This document shows, in pieces, positions 38,000-47,067 of a stretch of DNA of 64,000 nucleotides. The notes below the pieces were generated by a model. The model had not been told where the DNA came from, searched no databases, and worked only from the letters and a program-made list of their open reading frames with translations. Source of the stretch: Ectothiorhodospiraceae bacterium 2226 (lineage in GTDB: Bacteria; Pseudomonadota; Gammaproteobacteria; GCA-013348725). The stretch spans positions 2,538,501-2,602,500 of the forward strand of contig CP054689.1 of NCBI GenBank assembly GCA_013348725.1, read 5' to 3'. Both the position numbers and the translations under genes were made by a program. The stretch's first letter is position 1; each line of letters starts with the position of its first letter.

Positions 38000-38065
38000 A
38001 CCGCGACGGTCAGCCGTGCGGAATGAGCCGCGACGTTCAGCCGCGCGGAATGAACCGCCAACGTC
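37985..38065. repeat. Three tandem 27-bp repeats over the AKR stop codon
   Basis: Copies begin at 37985, 38012 and 38039 and read AGCCGCGCGGAATGAACCGC plus seven bases, with a few substitutions. The first copy contains the TGA stop of the upstream gene; because 27 is a multiple of three, each copy repeats the same stop-containing frame (S-R-A-E-stop, with an S-R or S-C variant). Confidence 0.85.
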
Positions 38066-38173
38066 CCGCCGCACGAGGGCTGCCAGCTGCCGCCGCCGGT
38101 GGATTGAATATTAGCCGTTGCTTATATAGCTGAGGCTGGTAATATTTAAGTCCTTCATCCGCAGGAGCTGCCC

Positions 38174-39223
38174 ATGAACGCCGCCACTTCCGCGCTGCTG
38201 ATTCTTCTTGTGGCATTGGTTCTGCCAGCCCAGGCCGCCGAGCCGCCGTTCGAGACAGTCCGCACCGAGTATCAAACGGTGCCGCGCGAGCGCGTCTTCG
38301 ACGCCGTGGTGGAGGCGATCCATCGGTCCACCGTCTCTGCGCAGGCGTCGGGTCGGGTGATCGAGGTGCTGTTCGACGTGGACGACTTCGTCGAGCAGGG
38401 CAGCGTGATCCTGCGCCTGCGCGACCGCGAACAGCGGTCCGCGCTGGAGGCCGCACAGGCCTCGCTCGGGGAGGCCCAGGCGCGCGAGCGCGAGGCGGCC
38501 GCCGAGCATACGCGCGTGGCCAGCCTGTTCGATCGGGGGCTGGTGGCGCGCGCCGCGTTGGATGCCGCGGAGGCGGACTTTCGCGCCGCCGAGCGCCGCC
38601 TGGAGGCCGCCCAAGCGCGCGTCGATCAGGCGCGCGAGCAGTTAGAGCACACCGTGGTGCGGGCACCGTTTTCCGGCATCGTGGTGGAACGACATATCGA
38701 ACCGGGCGAGACCGCCACGCCGGGTCAGCCGCTACTGACCGGCGTGTCGCTGGACCAGTTGCGGGTCAGCGCCCACGTGGCGCAGGACGTCATCGGCACG
38801 ATCCGCGCGCGCCAAGAGGCGCGCGTGATGCTGGCCGGCGCGGAGGGCCCGCTCGAGGTGCCCGGCGAGCGCCTCACCATCAGCCCGTACGCCGATCCGG
38901 CCAGCCATACCTTCCGCATACGCGTAGATCTGCCCAAGGAGGTTCCGGGCGTCTATCCCGGCATGTTCGGCAAGGTGGCCTTCGTGGTGGGCGAAGAGCG
39001 GCGTCTGGTGGTGCCGCGCGAGGCGGTGGTGCAGCGCGGCGAGGTGACCGGCGTGTATGTGCTGCGCGAGGACGGCAGCGTCGCGCTGCGCCATATTCGC
39101 CTGGGGCGTGCCCTCCCCGAGGAGAGGGTCGAGGTTCTCGCCGGCTTGAGCGAGGGCGAGCAGGTGGCCACCGATCCGATTCGGGCGGGCGCCTATCTGG
39201 TCGAGCGGCGGGCGGAGCGCTAG
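38174..39223 (+). CDS. RND efflux periplasmic adaptor (HlyD/AcrA family)
   Basis: A 349-residue periplasmic membrane-fusion protein with a signal peptide (AATSALLILLVALVLPAQAAE; cleavage after AQA, possibly near residue 22). A lipoyl/beta-barrel core is interrupted by a long coiled-coil hairpin (about residues 85-165, Ala/Glu/Arg-rich), followed by the lipoyl motif HTVVRAPFSGIVVERHIEPG. It would join the inner-membrane RND pump to an outer-membrane channel, for which no gene is seen nearby. It precedes the pump by 3 bp. Confidence 0.9.
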   Translation: MNAATSALLILLVALVLPAQAAEPPFETVRTEYQTVPRERVFDAVVEAIHRSTVSAQASGRVIEVLFDVDDFVEQGSVILRLRDREQRSALEAAQASLGEAQAREREAAAEHTRVASLFDRGLVARAALDAAEADFRAAERRLEAAQARVDQAREQLEHTVVRAPFSGIVVERHIEPGETATPGQPLLTGVSLDQLRVSAHVAQDVIGTIRARQEARVMLAGAEGPLEVPGERLTISPYADPASHTFRIRVDLPKEVPGVYPGMFGKVAFVVGEERRLVVPREAVVQRGEVTGVYVLREDGSVALRHIRLGRALPEERVEVLAGLSEGEQVATDPIRAGAYLVERRAER

Positions 39224-39226
39224 GGC

Positions 39227-42200
39227 GTGGCGGAACAGCGTTTAGGTATCTCGGGGCGTATCGCCGACCGTTTTCTGACCACGGAGATCACCCCGCTGCT
39301 GGCCCTGATCGGGTTGCTGCTGGGCGTGTTCGCCGTGCTGGTGACGCCGCGCGAGGAAGAGCCGCAGATCGACGTCACCTTCGCGAACGTGTTCATCCCG
39401 TTCCATGGTGCCGCCGCGCGCGACGTGGAGTACCTCGTCAGTACCCCGGCCGAGCAGATCCTGTCCGAGATCGAGGGCGTGGAGCACGTGTACTCGGTGT
39501 CGCGCCCGGGGATGGCGGTGCTGACCATCCAGTTCGAGGTGGGCGAGCCGCGCACCGAGGCCATCGTGCGGCTGTACAACGCCATCTTCTCCAATCAGGA
39601 CTGGCTGCCGCCGGACCTCGGCGTCGGCCAGCCCATCATCAAGCCCATGGGCATCGACGACGTGCCCATCGTCGCGTTCACGCTGTGGACCGAGGATCCC
39701 GAGCGCGGCAGCTACGAGTTGCAGCAGGTCGCGCACGCCATCGAGGCCGAACTCAAGCGCGTGCAGGGCACGCGTGACATCTACACCATCGGCGGCCCCG
39801 ACGATGTGGTGCAGGTGCAGCTCGACCCCGTGCGCCTGGCCGCCTACCGCCTCGCGCCGCAGGATTTGCGCGCCGCGCTGCAGGGCGCGAACGCCTCGCA
39901 GCCGGCCGGCGAGCTGGTGGACGACGATCGGGTGATCGAGGTGCAGGGCGGTCGTTTTCTCACCAGCGCGCAGGAGGTCGCCGATCTGGTCATCGGCGTG
40001 CACGAGGACCGCCCGGTGTTCTTGCGTGATGTGGCCGAGGTGCGCCGCGGCCCGGCCATCCCGTCGCGCTATGTGTGGATGGGCACCGGCCCGGCGGCCG
40101 AGGCCGCGGGCATCCAGTCACAAGGTCAATTCCCGGCGGTCACGGTGGCCGTCGCCAAGCAGCCCGGCACCAACGCCGTGCACGTGGCCGACCGCCTGAT
40201 CGAGCGCTACGCCCAGCTCGAGGGGCTGTTCGTGCCCGAGGGCGTGCATGCCGCGGTCACGCGCAACTACGGCGAGACCGCCAACGATAAGGCACAGACC
40301 CTGATCAGCAAGCTGGTGTTCGCCACCTCGGCGGTGGTGCTGCTGGTACTGCTCGCGCTCGGCTGGCGCGAGGCCATCATCGTCGGCGCCGCGGTCGTGA
40401 TCACGCTGGCCGCCACACTGTTCGCCTCCTGGGCCTGGGGCTTCACGCTGAACCGCGTGTCGCTGTTCGCGCTGATCTTCTCCATCGGCATTCTGGTCGA
40501 CGACGCCATCGTGGTGGTGGAGAACATTCATCGCCACATGCAGATCGGCGGGCGTAAGCTGCGCGAGGCCATCCCGCTTGCGGTCGACGAGGTGGGCGGC
40601 CCCACCATCCTGGCCACCTTCACCGTGATCGCGGCGCTGCTGCCGATGGCCTTCGTGACCGGCCTGATGGGCCCGTACATGAGCCCCATTCCGATCAACG
40701 CCAGCATCGGCATGTTGATCTCGCTGGCGGTGGCCTTCGTGGTCACCCCGTGGATGACCCACAGCATGTTCGCCCGCCGTGCGCATCTCTACGCCGGGCA
40801 CGGCCACGACGAGGCGACCGGTGCCGGGCGCCTGCACAGCCTGTTTTCGCGCGGCCTCGGGCCGTTCCTCGGCGAGGGGCGCAAGCCGCGTCTGTGGCGT
40901 TGGGGCATGCTGGGCGGGGTGCTGATCCTCATCCTGGCCTCGGTGAGCCTGGTGGTGGTGCAGCTGGTGGTGCTCAAGATGCTGCCGTTCGACAACAAGT
41001 CCGAGTTCCAGGTGATCGTGGACATGCCCGAGGGCACCAGCCTGGAGCGCACCGCGCGGGTGCTGAGCGAACTGGGTGAGCACCTCGCCACGGTGCCCGA
41101 GGTGTCCGATTATCAGGCCTACGCCGGCACCGCCTCGCCGATCAACTTCAACGGCCTGGTGCGTCAGTACTACATGCGCAGCGAGCCGCACCAGGGCGAC
41201 ATCCAGGTCAACCTGGTGCACGCGCGCGACCGCGACCGGCGCAGTCACGACATCGCTCTCGGCGTGCGCCCGGCCCTGCAGGAGATCGGTGCGCGGCACG
41301 GCGCCAACGTGAAGGTGGTGGAAGTGCCGCCCGGCCCACCGGTGCAGGCGCCGCTGGTGGCGGAGGTCTACGGACTCGATTACGCGGGCCAGATGCGCGT
41401 CGCGCGCCAAGTGCGCGAGGTCTTCGAGGGCACGCCCGAGGTGGTCGACGTGGACGACAGCGTCGAGGCCGCGCCGCCGCGCCTGATCGTGGAGGTCGAC
41501 CAGGCCCGCGCCGCGCAGCTCGGCGTGCCGCAGCGCGCGCTGGTCGATGCGCTCGCCATGGCACTCGGCGGCGACGACGTGACTTACCTGCACGGGGTGA
41601 ATAAGAAGTACCCGCTGCCGGTGCGCGTGGAACTGCCGGTGTCGGAACGTGCCGATGTGCAGCCCTTGCTCGACCTGCGCCTGCGCGGGCGCGACGGGGC
41701 GCTGGTGCCGCTGGGCGACCTGGTGCGCGTGGTGGAGACGCGGCGCGAGCAGGCCATCTACCACAAGGACCTGTTGCCGGTGGTGTTCGTCACCGGCGAC
41801 GTGGCGGGGCGCCTCGACAGCCCGCTGTACGGTATGTTCGACATCTTCGCCCAGCTGCGCCGCACCGAGATCGAGGGCCGCCCGCTGGAGCAGTACTTCA
41901 TCAACCAGCCCGCCAACCCGTACGAGTACTCCATCAAATGGGACGGCGAGTGGAAGGTCACCTACGAGACCTTCCGCGACATGGGGCTGGCCTACTCGGT
42001 GGGGCTGATCCTCATCTACCTGCTGGTGGTCGCGCAGTTCCGCTCCTACTTGGTGCCGCTCATCATCATGGCGCCCATCCCGCTCACCATCATTGGCGTG
42101 ATGCCGGGCCACGCGCTGCTGGGCATGCAGTTCACCGCCACGTCGATGATCGGCATGATCGCCCTGGCGGGCATCATCGTGCGCAACTCCATCCTGCTGG

Positions 42201-42481
42201 TGGACTTCGTCAACGACGAAGTGCGCCGCGGCGTGGATCTGGAGCAGGCCGTGGTGAACGCCGGCGCGGTGCGCGCCAAGCCCATCGTGCTGACGGGCCT
42301 CGCCGCCATCCTGGGCGCGTTCTTTATCCTGGACGACCCGATCTTCAGCGGCCTGGCGGTGGCGCTGATCTTCGGTATTCTGGTGTCCACGGTGCTGACG
42401 CTCGCGGTGATTCCGGTGATGTACTACGCCTTCATGCGCAAGCGCGTGGCGCGTATCCGGGACGAGGAGGCGGTGGCCTAG
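39227..42481 (+). CDS. RND family efflux transporter (inner-membrane pump)
   Basis: A 1084-residue hydrophobic/amphiphilic-efflux-type RND pump. It has one N-terminal helix, a large periplasmic domain, five or six helices (LVFATSAVVLLVLLALGWREA onward), a second periplasmic domain (from about residue 590), and another helix bundle. In helix 4 the pair IGILVDDAIVVVENIHRHM holds the proton-relay Asp-Asp. The start is GTG at 39227, 4 bp after the adaptor stop. The substrate is not predictable. The 124-residue-longer frames within the gene are noise. Confidence 0.93.
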   Translation: MAEQRLGISGRIADRFLTTEITPLLALIGLLLGVFAVLVTPREEEPQIDVTFANVFIPFHGAAARDVEYLVSTPAEQILSEIEGVEHVYSVSRPGMAVLTIQFEVGEPRTEAIVRLYNAIFSNQDWLPPDLGVGQPIIKPMGIDDVPIVAFTLWTEDPERGSYELQQVAHAIEAELKRVQGTRDIYTIGGPDDVVQVQLDPVRLAAYRLAPQDLRAALQGANASQPAGELVDDDRVIEVQGGRFLTSAQEVADLVIGVHEDRPVFLRDVAEVRRGPAIPSRYVWMGTGPAAEAAGIQSQGQFPAVTVAVAKQPGTNAVHVADRLIERYAQLEGLFVPEGVHAAVTRNYGETANDKAQTLISKLVFATSAVVLLVLLALGWREAIIVGAAVVITLAATLFASWAWGFTLNRVSLFALIFSIGILVDDAIVVVENIHRHMQIGGRKLREAIPLAVDEVGGPTILATFTVIAALLPMAFVTGLMGPYMSPIPINASIGMLISLAVAFVVTPWMTHSMFARRAHLYAGHGHDEATGAGRLHSLFSRGLGPFLGEGRKPRLWRWGMLGGVLILILASVSLVVVQLVVLKMLPFDNKSEFQVIVDMPEGTSLERTARVLSELGEHLATVPEVSDYQAYAGTASPINFNGLVRQYYMRSEPHQGDIQVNLVHARDRDRRSHDIALGVRPALQEIGARHGANVKVVEVPPGPPVQAPLVAEVYGLDYAGQMRVARQVREVFEGTPEVVDVDDSVEAAPPRLIVEVDQARAAQLGVPQRALVDALAMALGGDDVTYLHGVNKKYPLPVRVELPVSERADVQPLLDLRLRGRDGALVPLGDLVRVVETRREQAIYHKDLLPVVFVTGDVAGRLDSPLYGMFDIFAQLRRTEIEGRPLEQYFINQPANPYEYSIKWDGEWKVTYETFRDMGLAYSVGLILIYLLVVAQFRSYLVPLIIMAPIPLTIIGVMPGHALLGMQFTATSMIGMIALAGIIVRNSILLVDFVNDEVRRGVDLEQAVVNAGAVRAKPIVLTGLAAILGAFFILDDPIFSGLAVALIFGILVSTVLTLAVIPVMYYAFMRKRVARIRDEEAVA

Positions 42482-42500
42482 AGCGGGTCCTGCGGTGAAG

Positions 42501-42537
42501 CGGCGGGGCCGTCCCCAACCGGGGCGGTCCCGCCGCG
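42501..42537. terminator. Bidirectional hairpin between convergent genes
   Basis: CGGCGGGGCCGTCCCC pairs with GGGGCGGTCCCGCCG (two non-Watson-Crick positions) around a short loop. It sits in the 60-bp gap between the RND pump and the convergent TM2-like gene. It has no T-run, but the position suits a two-way terminator. Confidence 0.5.
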
Positions 42538-42541
42538 TCAT

Positions 42542-43102
42542 TTACGGCTTGTCGTCGCGCTTCGTGCCCCGCTGTTTGGCGAGGTCGCGCAGCATGGCCT
42601 CCTGCTCGGCGAAGGAGGGCATGCGCGGCTTGTTGCCATGGCCCTGCGGCTTCACCGGCTGCACCCCCGCGCGTTCGCGCTCTTTCTCGGCGACGTAATC
42701 GGCCGGCACCTCGTCGGCGGCCTCGTCCACGTAACGGCCACGATAGCCCTTGGGCGGGGCGGCGCCGCCGCCCAGGAAGGCGGCCATGCGCAGTTCCTTG
42801 TTGAAGCTCACCACGCGCCGGTCGATCCATACCAGGTCGTACAGCGCGAACAGCACCATCAGCGCCAACGGCACCAGCGCGAGGACGGGCGCGACTAGCA
42901 GGCCGACCAGCGTGAGCGCCAGCAGCGCGAGGTAGGCTGCGCCGCCGCGCGGCTCGTTCAGATAGAAGCGGTGCGCACCGAGCGGGAACAGAGCCCACCA
43001 GGCATACGCGGTGGGGCGGCGCTTCATCTGCCGCGTGAGGCGCGCATTGAGCGCCTGCAGGCCGCCGCCGGCCAGATCGATATCCTTCCATGCCTTGCTC
43101 AT
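42542..43102 (-). CDS. TM2-like membrane protein of unknown function
   Basis: A 186-residue protein. After a soluble lead (SKAWKDIDLAGGGLQALNARL), it shows RPTAYAWWALFPLGAHRFYLNEPRGG, the TM2-domain pattern with the polar loop between two helices, followed by two more hydrophobic stretches (about residues 58-100) and a long charged C-terminus (about residues 115-186, KGYRGRYVDEAADEV and onward). The function is unknown. It is divergent from the LysR gene, with the two starts 166 bp apart. Confidence 0.75.
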   Translation of the reverse strand: MSKAWKDIDLAGGGLQALNARLTRQMKRRPTAYAWWALFPLGAHRFYLNEPRGGAAYLALLALTLVGLLVAPVLALVPLALMVLFALYDLVWIDRRVVSFNKELRMAAFLGGGAAPPKGYRGRYVDEAADEVPADYVAEKERERAGVQPVKPQGHGNKPRMPSFAEQEAMLRDLAKQRGTKRDDKP

Positions 43103-43268
43103 TGCGCTGATTTCTCCGCCCTATTCATGCATTGCGCGGCCCGCCCTGTGATGCGTGACGCAGGCCCCAGAGTTTCTATTTTCCCCCTTAACTGGTAGCA
43201 TCGAAAGCAGTAATACCCGCATAGGGCCGCCTGTACGGCCTTCCGAGAACCCTGGTCGGTGGCCTTGC

Positions 43269-44177
43269 ATGGCTGATCGCAGACTACAAGTTTTCCGCAC
43301 GGTTGCGCGGCTGCTGAGCTTTACCAAAGCGGCCGAGGCGCTGCATATGACGCAGCCGGCGGTGACCTTCCAAGTGCGCCAACTCGAGGAGCACTTCAAC
43401 ACCCGTTTGTTCGACCGCACGCACAACCGCATCAGCCTCACCGAGGCGGGCGAACAGGTCTATTACTACGCCGACCGTATCTTCGAGCTGTATGCGCAGA
43501 TGGAGAACGCGGTGCGCGATCTCACCGGCGAGATCAGCGGTGTGCTGATGTTGGGCGCCAGTACCACGATCGCCGAGTACATGCTGCCCGCGCTGCTCGG
43601 CGACTTCAAAGAGCGCTATCCGGACGTCACCATCCGGCTGAAGGTAGCCAACTCCGACGGCATCGTGTCCATGGTCGAGAACAACGTGATCGACCTCGGC
43701 GTGGTGGAGGCCCCGGTGGCCAACAAGAATCTGGTGGTGGAGCAGTGTCGGCTGGACCAGCTGGTGCTGATCGTGCCCCCCGGGCACGCGCTGGCCGAGC
43801 TGAAGTCCGTCCCCCTGGAGCGGCTGCTGGAGTATCCCTACATCTGTCGCGAGGAGGGCTCGGGGACCCGCGAAGTGCTCATGGAGACCCTGCAGGGCGC
43901 GCAGCTCGCGCCGAGTGACCTCAACATCATCATGGAACTAGGCAGCCCCGAGGCGATCAAGGGTGCCGTGGAGGCGGGTATGGGCGTGTCCATCCTGTCG
44001 CGCGCCACCATCGCCAAGGAGCTGCGCCTCGGCACGTTGGTGGCGCGCCCCCTGGATCCGCCCATCGAGCGGCCGTTCTCCTTTGTGCACCAGAAACACA
44101 AATTCCGCTTGCGCGCCATGGACGAGCTACTCAACTTCGCGCGCAACTACTGCAAGGAACACCCGTCGGCCGACTGA
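43269..44177 (+). CDS. LysR-type transcriptional regulator (CysB/CbbR-like)
   Basis: A 302-residue LysR protein. The N-terminal winged helix-turn-helix is DRRLQVFRTVARLLSFTKAAEALHMTQPAVTFQVRQLEEHF. The C-terminal ligand-binding domain begins with GVLMLGASTTIAEYMLPALL. The ATG at 43269 matches family N-termini; a longer frame to 43155 is unlikely. It is close in style to CbbR/CysB regulators that sense small metabolites, but the target is unknown; the neighbouring genes do not settle it. It is followed 23 bp later by the GATase-like gene. Confidence 0.88.
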   Translation: MADRRLQVFRTVARLLSFTKAAEALHMTQPAVTFQVRQLEEHFNTRLFDRTHNRISLTEAGEQVYYYADRIFELYAQMENAVRDLTGEISGVLMLGASTTIAEYMLPALLGDFKERYPDVTIRLKVANSDGIVSMVENNVIDLGVVEAPVANKNLVVEQCRLDQLVLIVPPGHALAELKSVPLERLLEYPYICREEGSGTREVLMETLQGAQLAPSDLNIIMELGSPEAIKGAVEAGMGVSILSRATIAKELRLGTLVARPLDPPIERPFSFVHQKHKFRLRAMDELLNFARNYCKEHPSAD

Positions 44178-44200
44178 GCGGGCGGGGACAGGAGTACCCA

Positions 44201-44944
44201 ATGAAACGCTATAGCGTCATCCAGAACACCTACTCCGAATTCCTGGGCCTGATCGAAACCCAGCTCGAGAAGCGGGACATCGGCTTCAACTACCTGCGCC
44301 CGTTCGTCGACCAGGCGCTGCCGGCGAGCGCGCTGCAGTTCGACGGCCTGTTCGTGCTGGCCGGCAGTAAGCCGCCCACGGACGCCGAGGGTCATGCATG
44401 GCTGGGCGACGCCCTGCACCTGATCCAGGTCTACCAGAAGGCCAAGCGCCCGGTGGTGGGCATCGGGTTGGGCGGTCAGTTGGTCGCGCGCGTGGCGGGT
44501 GGCGAGGCGCATGCCGAGCCCTACCACCGCAGCTACTGGACCACCGCGCACGCCACCGAGGCCGGCAAGGACGACCCGCTCGCGCAGGCCGTCGATGGCC
44601 GGCGGGTGCTTATCATCAGCAACGGGCGCGTCACGTTGCCCGGCGGCGTCGAGCCGCTGGTGGTGGACGACGACGGCGAGTGGCTGGTGATCCGCCCCAA
44701 CGAGCTGACCTACGGCATGCTGCTGCGGCCCGAGATGAAGCCCGGCATGATCGAGGACATGATCATGGAGGAGGATCGCGACACGCCCGACAACATCGGT
44801 GAGCTGCTGGAGACCGCGCGCGCCGAGTGGGGCGGCATGCAGGAGATGACCGATCAGGTCGTGGTGGCCCTGGTCAAGGGCCTCGATCTGATGCACGAGC
44901 GGCGTAAGGCGCCGGTCTTCAGTCTGAAGGTAGAGAACAAGTGA
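44201..44944 (+). CDS. Class I glutamine amidotransferase-like protein without catalytic Cys
   Basis: A 247-residue GATase1-fold protein: FVLAGSKPPTDAEGHAW and KRPVVGIGLGGQLVARVAGG are the oxyanion and nucleophile-elbow regions. Normal members read G-I-C-L-G-x-Q; here the Cys position is Gly89 (codon GGG), and the His-Glu part is not obvious. It is therefore unlikely to hydrolyse glutamine. The ATG at 44201 has an AGGAG Shine-Dalgarno. Its stop overlaps the GTG of the next gene by 4 bp, so it heads an apparent three-gene unit ending in a transporter. Confidence 0.75.
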   Translation: MKRYSVIQNTYSEFLGLIETQLEKRDIGFNYLRPFVDQALPASALQFDGLFVLAGSKPPTDAEGHAWLGDALHLIQVYQKAKRPVVGIGLGGQLVARVAGGEAHAEPYHRSYWTTAHATEAGKDDPLAQAVDGRRVLIISNGRVTLPGGVEPLVVDDDGEWLVIRPNELTYGMLLRPEMKPGMIEDMIMEEDRDTPDNIGELLETARAEWGGMQEMTDQVVVALVKGLDLMHERRKAPVFSLKVENK

Positions 44945-45303
44945 CGCGCACCGAACGCCGACGGCTGCTGGATACCGTGGAGGCGCTGGGCGCCGCCGAG
45001 CGCGACATGGTGCTCGCCTTCGCCGAATTCCTTGCGCAACGGGGCGCGCCTTCCGAACCCGAGCCGTTGCCCGAGCCCCAGATCATCCCCCGACCCGAGC
45101 GCGAATCGGTGGTCGGCGCGCTCAAGCGCCTCTCGGCGAGTTATCCGATGGTCGACAAGGGCAAGATGCTCAACGAGACCTCTGCCTTGGTGGCGCAGCA
45201 CGTTGTGCAGGGGCGTGCGGCCGAGGAGGTCATCGACGAGTTGGAGGTGCTGTTCCTGCGTCAGTACGAGAAGTTGAAACAGGACCACGGCGGCACTGCA
45301 TGA
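44941..45303 (+). CDS. Uncharacterised 120-residue protein
   Basis: A helical protein with an acidic proline-rich centre (EPEPLPEPQIIPRPERES) and a helical end that resembles a short helical-bundle domain. I do not recognise the family. The GTG start at 44941 overlaps the stop of the GATase-like gene, and its own stop overlaps the AI-2E transporter start by 4 bp. The three genes are thus translationally coupled. Confidence 0.72.
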   Translation: MTRTERRRLLDTVEALGAAERDMVLAFAEFLAQRGAPSEPEPLPEPQIIPRPERESVVGALKRLSASYPMVDKGKMLNETSALVAQHVVQGRAAEEVIDELEVLFLRQYEKLKQDHGGTA

Positions 45304-46421
45304 TGGAGGTAGCCCGCCGCTGGTTCCGGCGGCGCTTCAGCGATCCGCAGGCGGTCATCCTCGCCTTCCTGCTGGTCATCGGCTTTGCGGCCATCCTGCT
45401 ATTCGGGCGCATCCTTGCCCCCGTGCTGTGGGCCATCGTCATCGCCTATCTGCTGGAAGGGCTGGTGGTGTTCCTCGAGCGGCGCGGCGTACCGCGCACC
45501 CCCGCCGTGCTCATCGTGTTTCTGCTGTTCATGGCCTTCCTGCTGGTGTTGGTGTTCGGCGTGGTGCCGCTGCTATGGGTGCAGATGATGGACCTGGTGC
45601 GCGACCTGCCCGCCTTCATCGCCATGGGCCAGCAGGTGCTGCTGCAACTGCCCGAACGTTACCCGTTCATCACCGAGGCGCAGGTGCAGGAGGTGCTGGC
45701 CGCCATCCGCAGCCAGGTCGGCGCGCTAGGCCAGCGCATGCTCGCCCTGTCGCTCGCCTCCATCCTGAACTTCATCACCATCATCGTGTACCTGATCCTC
45801 GTGCCGCTGCTGGTGTTCTTCTTCCTCAAGGACAAGCGCCTCATACTCGGCTGGGTGCGTGGCTACCTGCCGCGCGAGCGCGCGCTGGCCGCGCGCGTGT
45901 GGGATGAGGTCAACCGCCAGATCGGCAACTACGTGCGCGGCAAGTTCTGGGAAATCTTGATCGTCGCTGCCGTTTCCTACTTGGTGTTCGCCCTCATGGG
46001 CCTCCAGTACGCCATGCTGCTCGGCGCGCTGGTGGGCCTGTCGGTCATCATTCCGTACATCGGCGCCGCGGTGGTCACGCTGCCGGTGTTCATGATCGGC
46101 TACTTCCAGTGGGGCTGGGGGCCGGAGCTCGCCTGGCTGATGGTGGCCTACGCCGTGATCCAGGCACTCGACGGCAACGTGCTGGCTCCGCTGTTGTTCT
46201 CCCGTGTGGTGAATCTGCACCCGGTGGCCATCATCGTGGCGGTGGTCGGCTTCGGCGGCATCTGGGGATTCTGGGGGGTGTTCTTCGCGATCCCCCTCGC
46301 CACGCTGGTCAGTGCGGTGCTCTCGGCCTGGCCCACGACGCCGGAGCCCGCCGCGACGGCGCCCCCGTCGGCGCCCGCGCGCGCACGGACCCCCGAAATC
46401 GAACGCGAAACGCCGTCCTGA
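45300..46421 (+). CDS. AI-2E family transporter (PerM-like)
   Basis: A 373-residue polytopic membrane protein of the AI-2E/PerM/TqsA family. The N-terminal pair of helices (VILAFLLVIGFAAILLFGRILAPVLWAIVIAYLLEG) contains the family landmark with Pro and Ile-Ala. A cytoplasmic linker and a C-terminal helix group (LLGALVGLSVIIPYIGAAVVTLPV) follow, with GGIWGFWGVFFAIPLAT at the end. Family members export a range of small molecules; despite the name, few act on AI-2. The Pro/Ala-rich tail is short. Confidence 0.87.
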   Translation: MMEVARRWFRRRFSDPQAVILAFLLVIGFAAILLFGRILAPVLWAIVIAYLLEGLVVFLERRGVPRTPAVLIVFLLFMAFLLVLVFGVVPLLWVQMMDLVRDLPAFIAMGQQVLLQLPERYPFITEAQVQEVLAAIRSQVGALGQRMLALSLASILNFITIIVYLILVPLLVFFFLKDKRLILGWVRGYLPRERALAARVWDEVNRQIGNYVRGKFWEILIVAAVSYLVFALMGLQYAMLLGALVGLSVIIPYIGAAVVTLPVFMIGYFQWGWGPELAWLMVAYAVIQALDGNVLAPLLFSRVVNLHPVAIIVAVVGFGGIWGFWGVFFAIPLATLVSAVLSAWPTTPEPAATAPPSAPARARTPEIERETPS

Positions 46422-46544
46422 ATGCGGCGCCCGCCGCGCCCCTGCTAGAGTTTGAAGTAGGGTAGGGGACGGACAACCGGGTACCCGCCCCCCGCCTGCC
46501 GCGACGCCCGTTCAGGGCGAAAGTCCCGGCACAGGAGGTGCGTC

Positions 46545-47054
46545 ATGGGCATGTTGCGCTGGCTGTTGGTACTTCCCTTGCTGATGGGCGCCGGAGCCGC
46601 TCACGCCGAGGCCGAATACGTCGAGACGCCGTACACCGAACAGCAAGTGGTGTTCGATTTCTACTTCGACCACCCGGAAAAGATCGGGTCCGCGCTGTTC
46701 TGGGTCCGCTCGCTGATGAACCCGCTCACCGACCCGCCGTATAACTACGCCCCTGAGTTCCTCGACCTCAAGGTGGTACTGCACGGCACCGAGCTCGCCA
46801 CCCTCGCCAAGCACAACTATGAGCGCTATGCGGACGCGGTAGAGCGCATGCGCTACTACGCCAGCCTCGGCGTCGAGTTCAAGGTCTGCGGCCTGGCGCT
46901 GGTTGACTTCGGCTATCGCGCGAGCGACCTGCAGGACTTCGTGCAGGTCGTGCCGTCTGCGATCACCGAACTGGCGCACTGGCAGCTCGAAGGCTACGCC
47001 CTGATCACGCCGACGGTACTGGAGCGGCATCATAGCTTGGAGGAGTTGCGCTAG
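46545..47054 (+). CDS. Exported DsrE/DsrF-like sulfur-relay-fold protein
   Basis: A 169-residue protein with a Sec signal peptide ([19 protein letters not shown]; likely cleavage after AHA). The mature part has the DsrE-fold pattern, including [45 protein letters not shown], with one Cys (VCGLA) in the position that carries sulfur in DsrE/TusD-type proteins. An exported form is less common; it may act in the periplasm. The gene lies just before msrP and is probably in the same transcription unit; a strong AGGAGGTG precedes the ATG. Confidence 0.78.
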   Translation: MGMLRWLLVLPLLMGAGAAHAEAEYVETPYTEQQVVFDFYFDHPEKIGSALFWVRSLMNPLTDPPYNYAPEFLDLKVVLHGTELATLAKHNYERYADAVERMRYYASLGVEFKVCGLALVDFGYRASDLQDFVQVVPSAITELAHWQLEGYALITPTVLERHHSLEELR

Positions 47055-47067
47055 CGGACGCCTCGCC

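Noticed and set aside
40118..42541. 807-residue minus-strand frame opposite the RND pump
   Set aside because: His/Gln/Arg-rich antisense frame with no family pattern; the pump frame has clear motifs.
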